From NCBI GenBank assembly GCA_028707015.1, contig JAQTVP010000091.1, forward strand, positions 1-6,608: DNA of 6,608 nucleotides, read 5' to 3'. This document shows positions 5,568 through 6,608 of the stretch, in pieces (the first letter of the stretch is position 1; each line of letters starts with the position of its first letter). Origin of the DNA: Dehalococcoidales bacterium (GTDB lineage Bacteria; Chloroflexota; Dehalococcoidia; Dehalococcoidales; JAQTVP01). The position numbers and the translations under genes are program-made. The notes beneath the pieces were generated by a model that did not search any database, was not told where the DNA came from, and saw only the letters and a list, made by a program, of their open reading frames with translations.

Positions 5568-6584
5568 ATGCTGATGGAAAATAAATTCAAGGTATTACGA
5601 GTGGATACAACAGGCAGCAGCGCTATTATGATCGAAGAGGCAGCAGAACTAGCCAAGATAAATGTAGTACTGGCCGGAGTTGATGCCGATACTGAGGATG
5701 AGATAATTAGAAAAGCTCAGGACGCCGATGTTATATTGACAGGTGCCGCTCAGATGACACGCCGAGTTATGGAATCTTTGCCAAAATGTAAGGCGATTGT
5801 CCGCTATGGTATTGGTTTTGATACCGTTGACGTAGATGCCGCAACTGATAACAAAATTCTAGTAATTAATATTCCCGATTTCTGTTTTGAAGAAGTTTCC
5901 AATCACGCTATTGCTCTGCTTCTTGCCTGTGCAAAAAAATTAGTTTTTCTAAACAATGGCATAAAAAAGGGTGAGTGGATTAAGTCTAAACAAGCCATGC
6001 AACCAATGGGATCAGTTTATGGGCAGACTCTGGGATTGATTGGTTGTGGCAACATCGGCAGGATGACCGCCAAGAAAGCACAATGTTTCAGCTTGGAACT
6101 ATTAGGTTATGATCCATATGTAGATAAATCCTTAGCTAAAAAATACGGAATACGTCTGGTAAGTCTACCTGAATTATTAAAGAAATCAGATTTTGTTTCT
6201 GCTCACACTCCTTTAAACAAAGAAACCTGGCACATGATTAGTGAAGAGCAATTCAAACAAATGAAATTAACCGCCTATATTATCAATACGGCCCGAGGCT
6301 CTGTAATTGATGAATCGGCTCTTATTAAGGCATTGGAAAATAATTTAATAGCAGGAGCCGGGTTAGACGTTTTCGAACAGGAACCAATTGATCCGGAAAA
6401 CCCGTTACTCAAAATGGAAAATGTTACTGTTCTCCCCCACAGCGCTTCCTATTCTGACATTGCCTTTAAACGGTTAAGGACCAATGTCGGAGAAGAAGCT
6501 TCCAGAGTAATTAGCGGACATTGGCCAAAGAATGTGGTAAATAAATCAGTAAAGCCGAAAGTTAACCTAGTAAAGGAGAATTAA
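5568..6584 (+). CDS. D-isomer-specific 2-hydroxyacid dehydrogenase (phosphoglycerate/hydroxypyruvate/CtBP-like)
   Basis: This is a soluble NAD-dependent dehydrogenase of 338 residues, within the normal family range. The catalytic domain is split around the Rossmann domain, as usual. VRYGIGFDTVDVDAATD (78-94) and the EEVSNHAIALLLA segment (108-120) are typical, and closest to CtBP-like members. The dinucleotide fold shows GLIGCGNIG (156-164), followed by Asp182 in LLGYDPYV, which favours NAD over NADP. The catalytic triad is visible as Arg243 in TARGSV, Glu272 in EQEP and His291 in LPHSASY. Likely reactions are reduction of hydroxypyruvate or glyoxylate, or oxidation of a D-2-hydroxy acid; with glycerate kinase next door, a D-glycerate/hydroxypyruvate role is plausible but inferred. 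The start is ATG 5568 behind AAAGGAG (5557-5563); ATG 5574 is an alternative with longer spacing. It has its own promoter, and the next gene begins one base after its stop. Confidence 0.92.
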   Translation: MLMENKFKVLRVDTTGSSAIMIEEAAELAKINVVLAGVDADTEDEIIRKAQDADVILTGAAQMTRRVMESLPKCKAIVRYGIGFDTVDVDAATDNKILVINIPDFCFEEVSNHAIALLLACAKKLVFLNNGIKKGEWIKSKQAMQPMGSVYGQTLGLIGCGNIGRMTAKKAQCFSLELLGYDPYVDKSLAKKYGIRLVSLPELLKKSDFVSAHTPLNKETWHMISEEQFKQMKLTAYIINTARGSVIDESALIKALENNLIAGAGLDVFEQEPIDPENPLLKMENVTVLPHSASYSDIAFKRLRTNVGEEASRVISGHWPKNVVNKSVKPKVNLVKEN

Positions 6585-6585
6585 A

Positions 6586-6608
6586 ATGCCAGAGTTATCC
6601 GAAGCAGA
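6586..6608 (+). CDS. Start of an unidentified downstream gene (partial)
   Basis: ATG 6586 follows the dehydrogenase stop by one base and has AAGGAGAA (6573-6580) at a good distance. Only MPELSEA can be read before the window ends, which is too little for any family assignment. The tight spacing indicates co-transcription, and probably translational coupling, with the dehydrogenase. Confidence 0.65.

Overview
The window looks like a catabolic gene cluster from a low- to mid-GC anaerobic bacterium, most likely a Firmicute (Clostridia or Negativicutes type). The reasons are the strong purine-rich ribosome binding sites (AAAGGGGG, AAAGGAGG), the frequent AGA/AGG/ATA codons, consensus-like sigma-A promoter elements, and a ferredoxin-dependent tungsten/molybdenum enzyme typical of strict anaerobes. 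The organism assignment is inference. All genes lie on the + strand.

Layout: (1) bases 1-77 hold the last 24 codons of an unidentified gene; (2) 78-231 is an AT-rich intergenic region with a possible promoter; (3) 232-2124 encodes an aldehyde:ferredoxin oxidoreductase family protein; (4) 2268-3344 encodes an Ldh2-type malate/lactate/ureidoglycolate dehydrogenase; (5) 3436-4188 encodes an HpcH/HpaI-type class II aldolase interrupted by an in-frame TAG at codon 217; (6) 4301-5440 encodes a glycerate 2-kinase whose natural start position reads GTA rather than ATG/GTG/TTG; (7) 5510-5538 is a near-consensus promoter; (8) 5568-6584 encodes a D-isomer-specific 2-hydroxyacid dehydrogenase (PGDH/CtBP-like); (9) a further gene starts at 6586 and runs off the window. 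No tRNA, rRNA, insertion sequence, CRISPR array or convincing Rho-independent terminator was seen.

How the genes may work together (inference): the aldolase would split a 2-keto-3-deoxy sugar acid or sugar diacid into pyruvate plus an aldehyde (glyceraldehyde, tartronate semialdehyde or similar). That aldehyde could be oxidised by the AOR with ferredoxin as acceptor, or reduced by one of the dehydrogenases, to glycerate. Glycerate kinase would then make 2-phosphoglycerate, which enters lower glycolysis. This resembles either glucarate/galactarate breakdown or the lower arm of a non-phosphorylative Entner-Doudoroff pathway.

The most unusual points are the in-frame TAG, after which aldolase-like sequence continues in the same frame to normal family length and beside which a stem-loop can form, and the missing start codon in the next gene. 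These could reflect recoding (pyrrolysine or readthrough), early decay of two neighbouring genes, or sequence errors. The window alone cannot decide between them.
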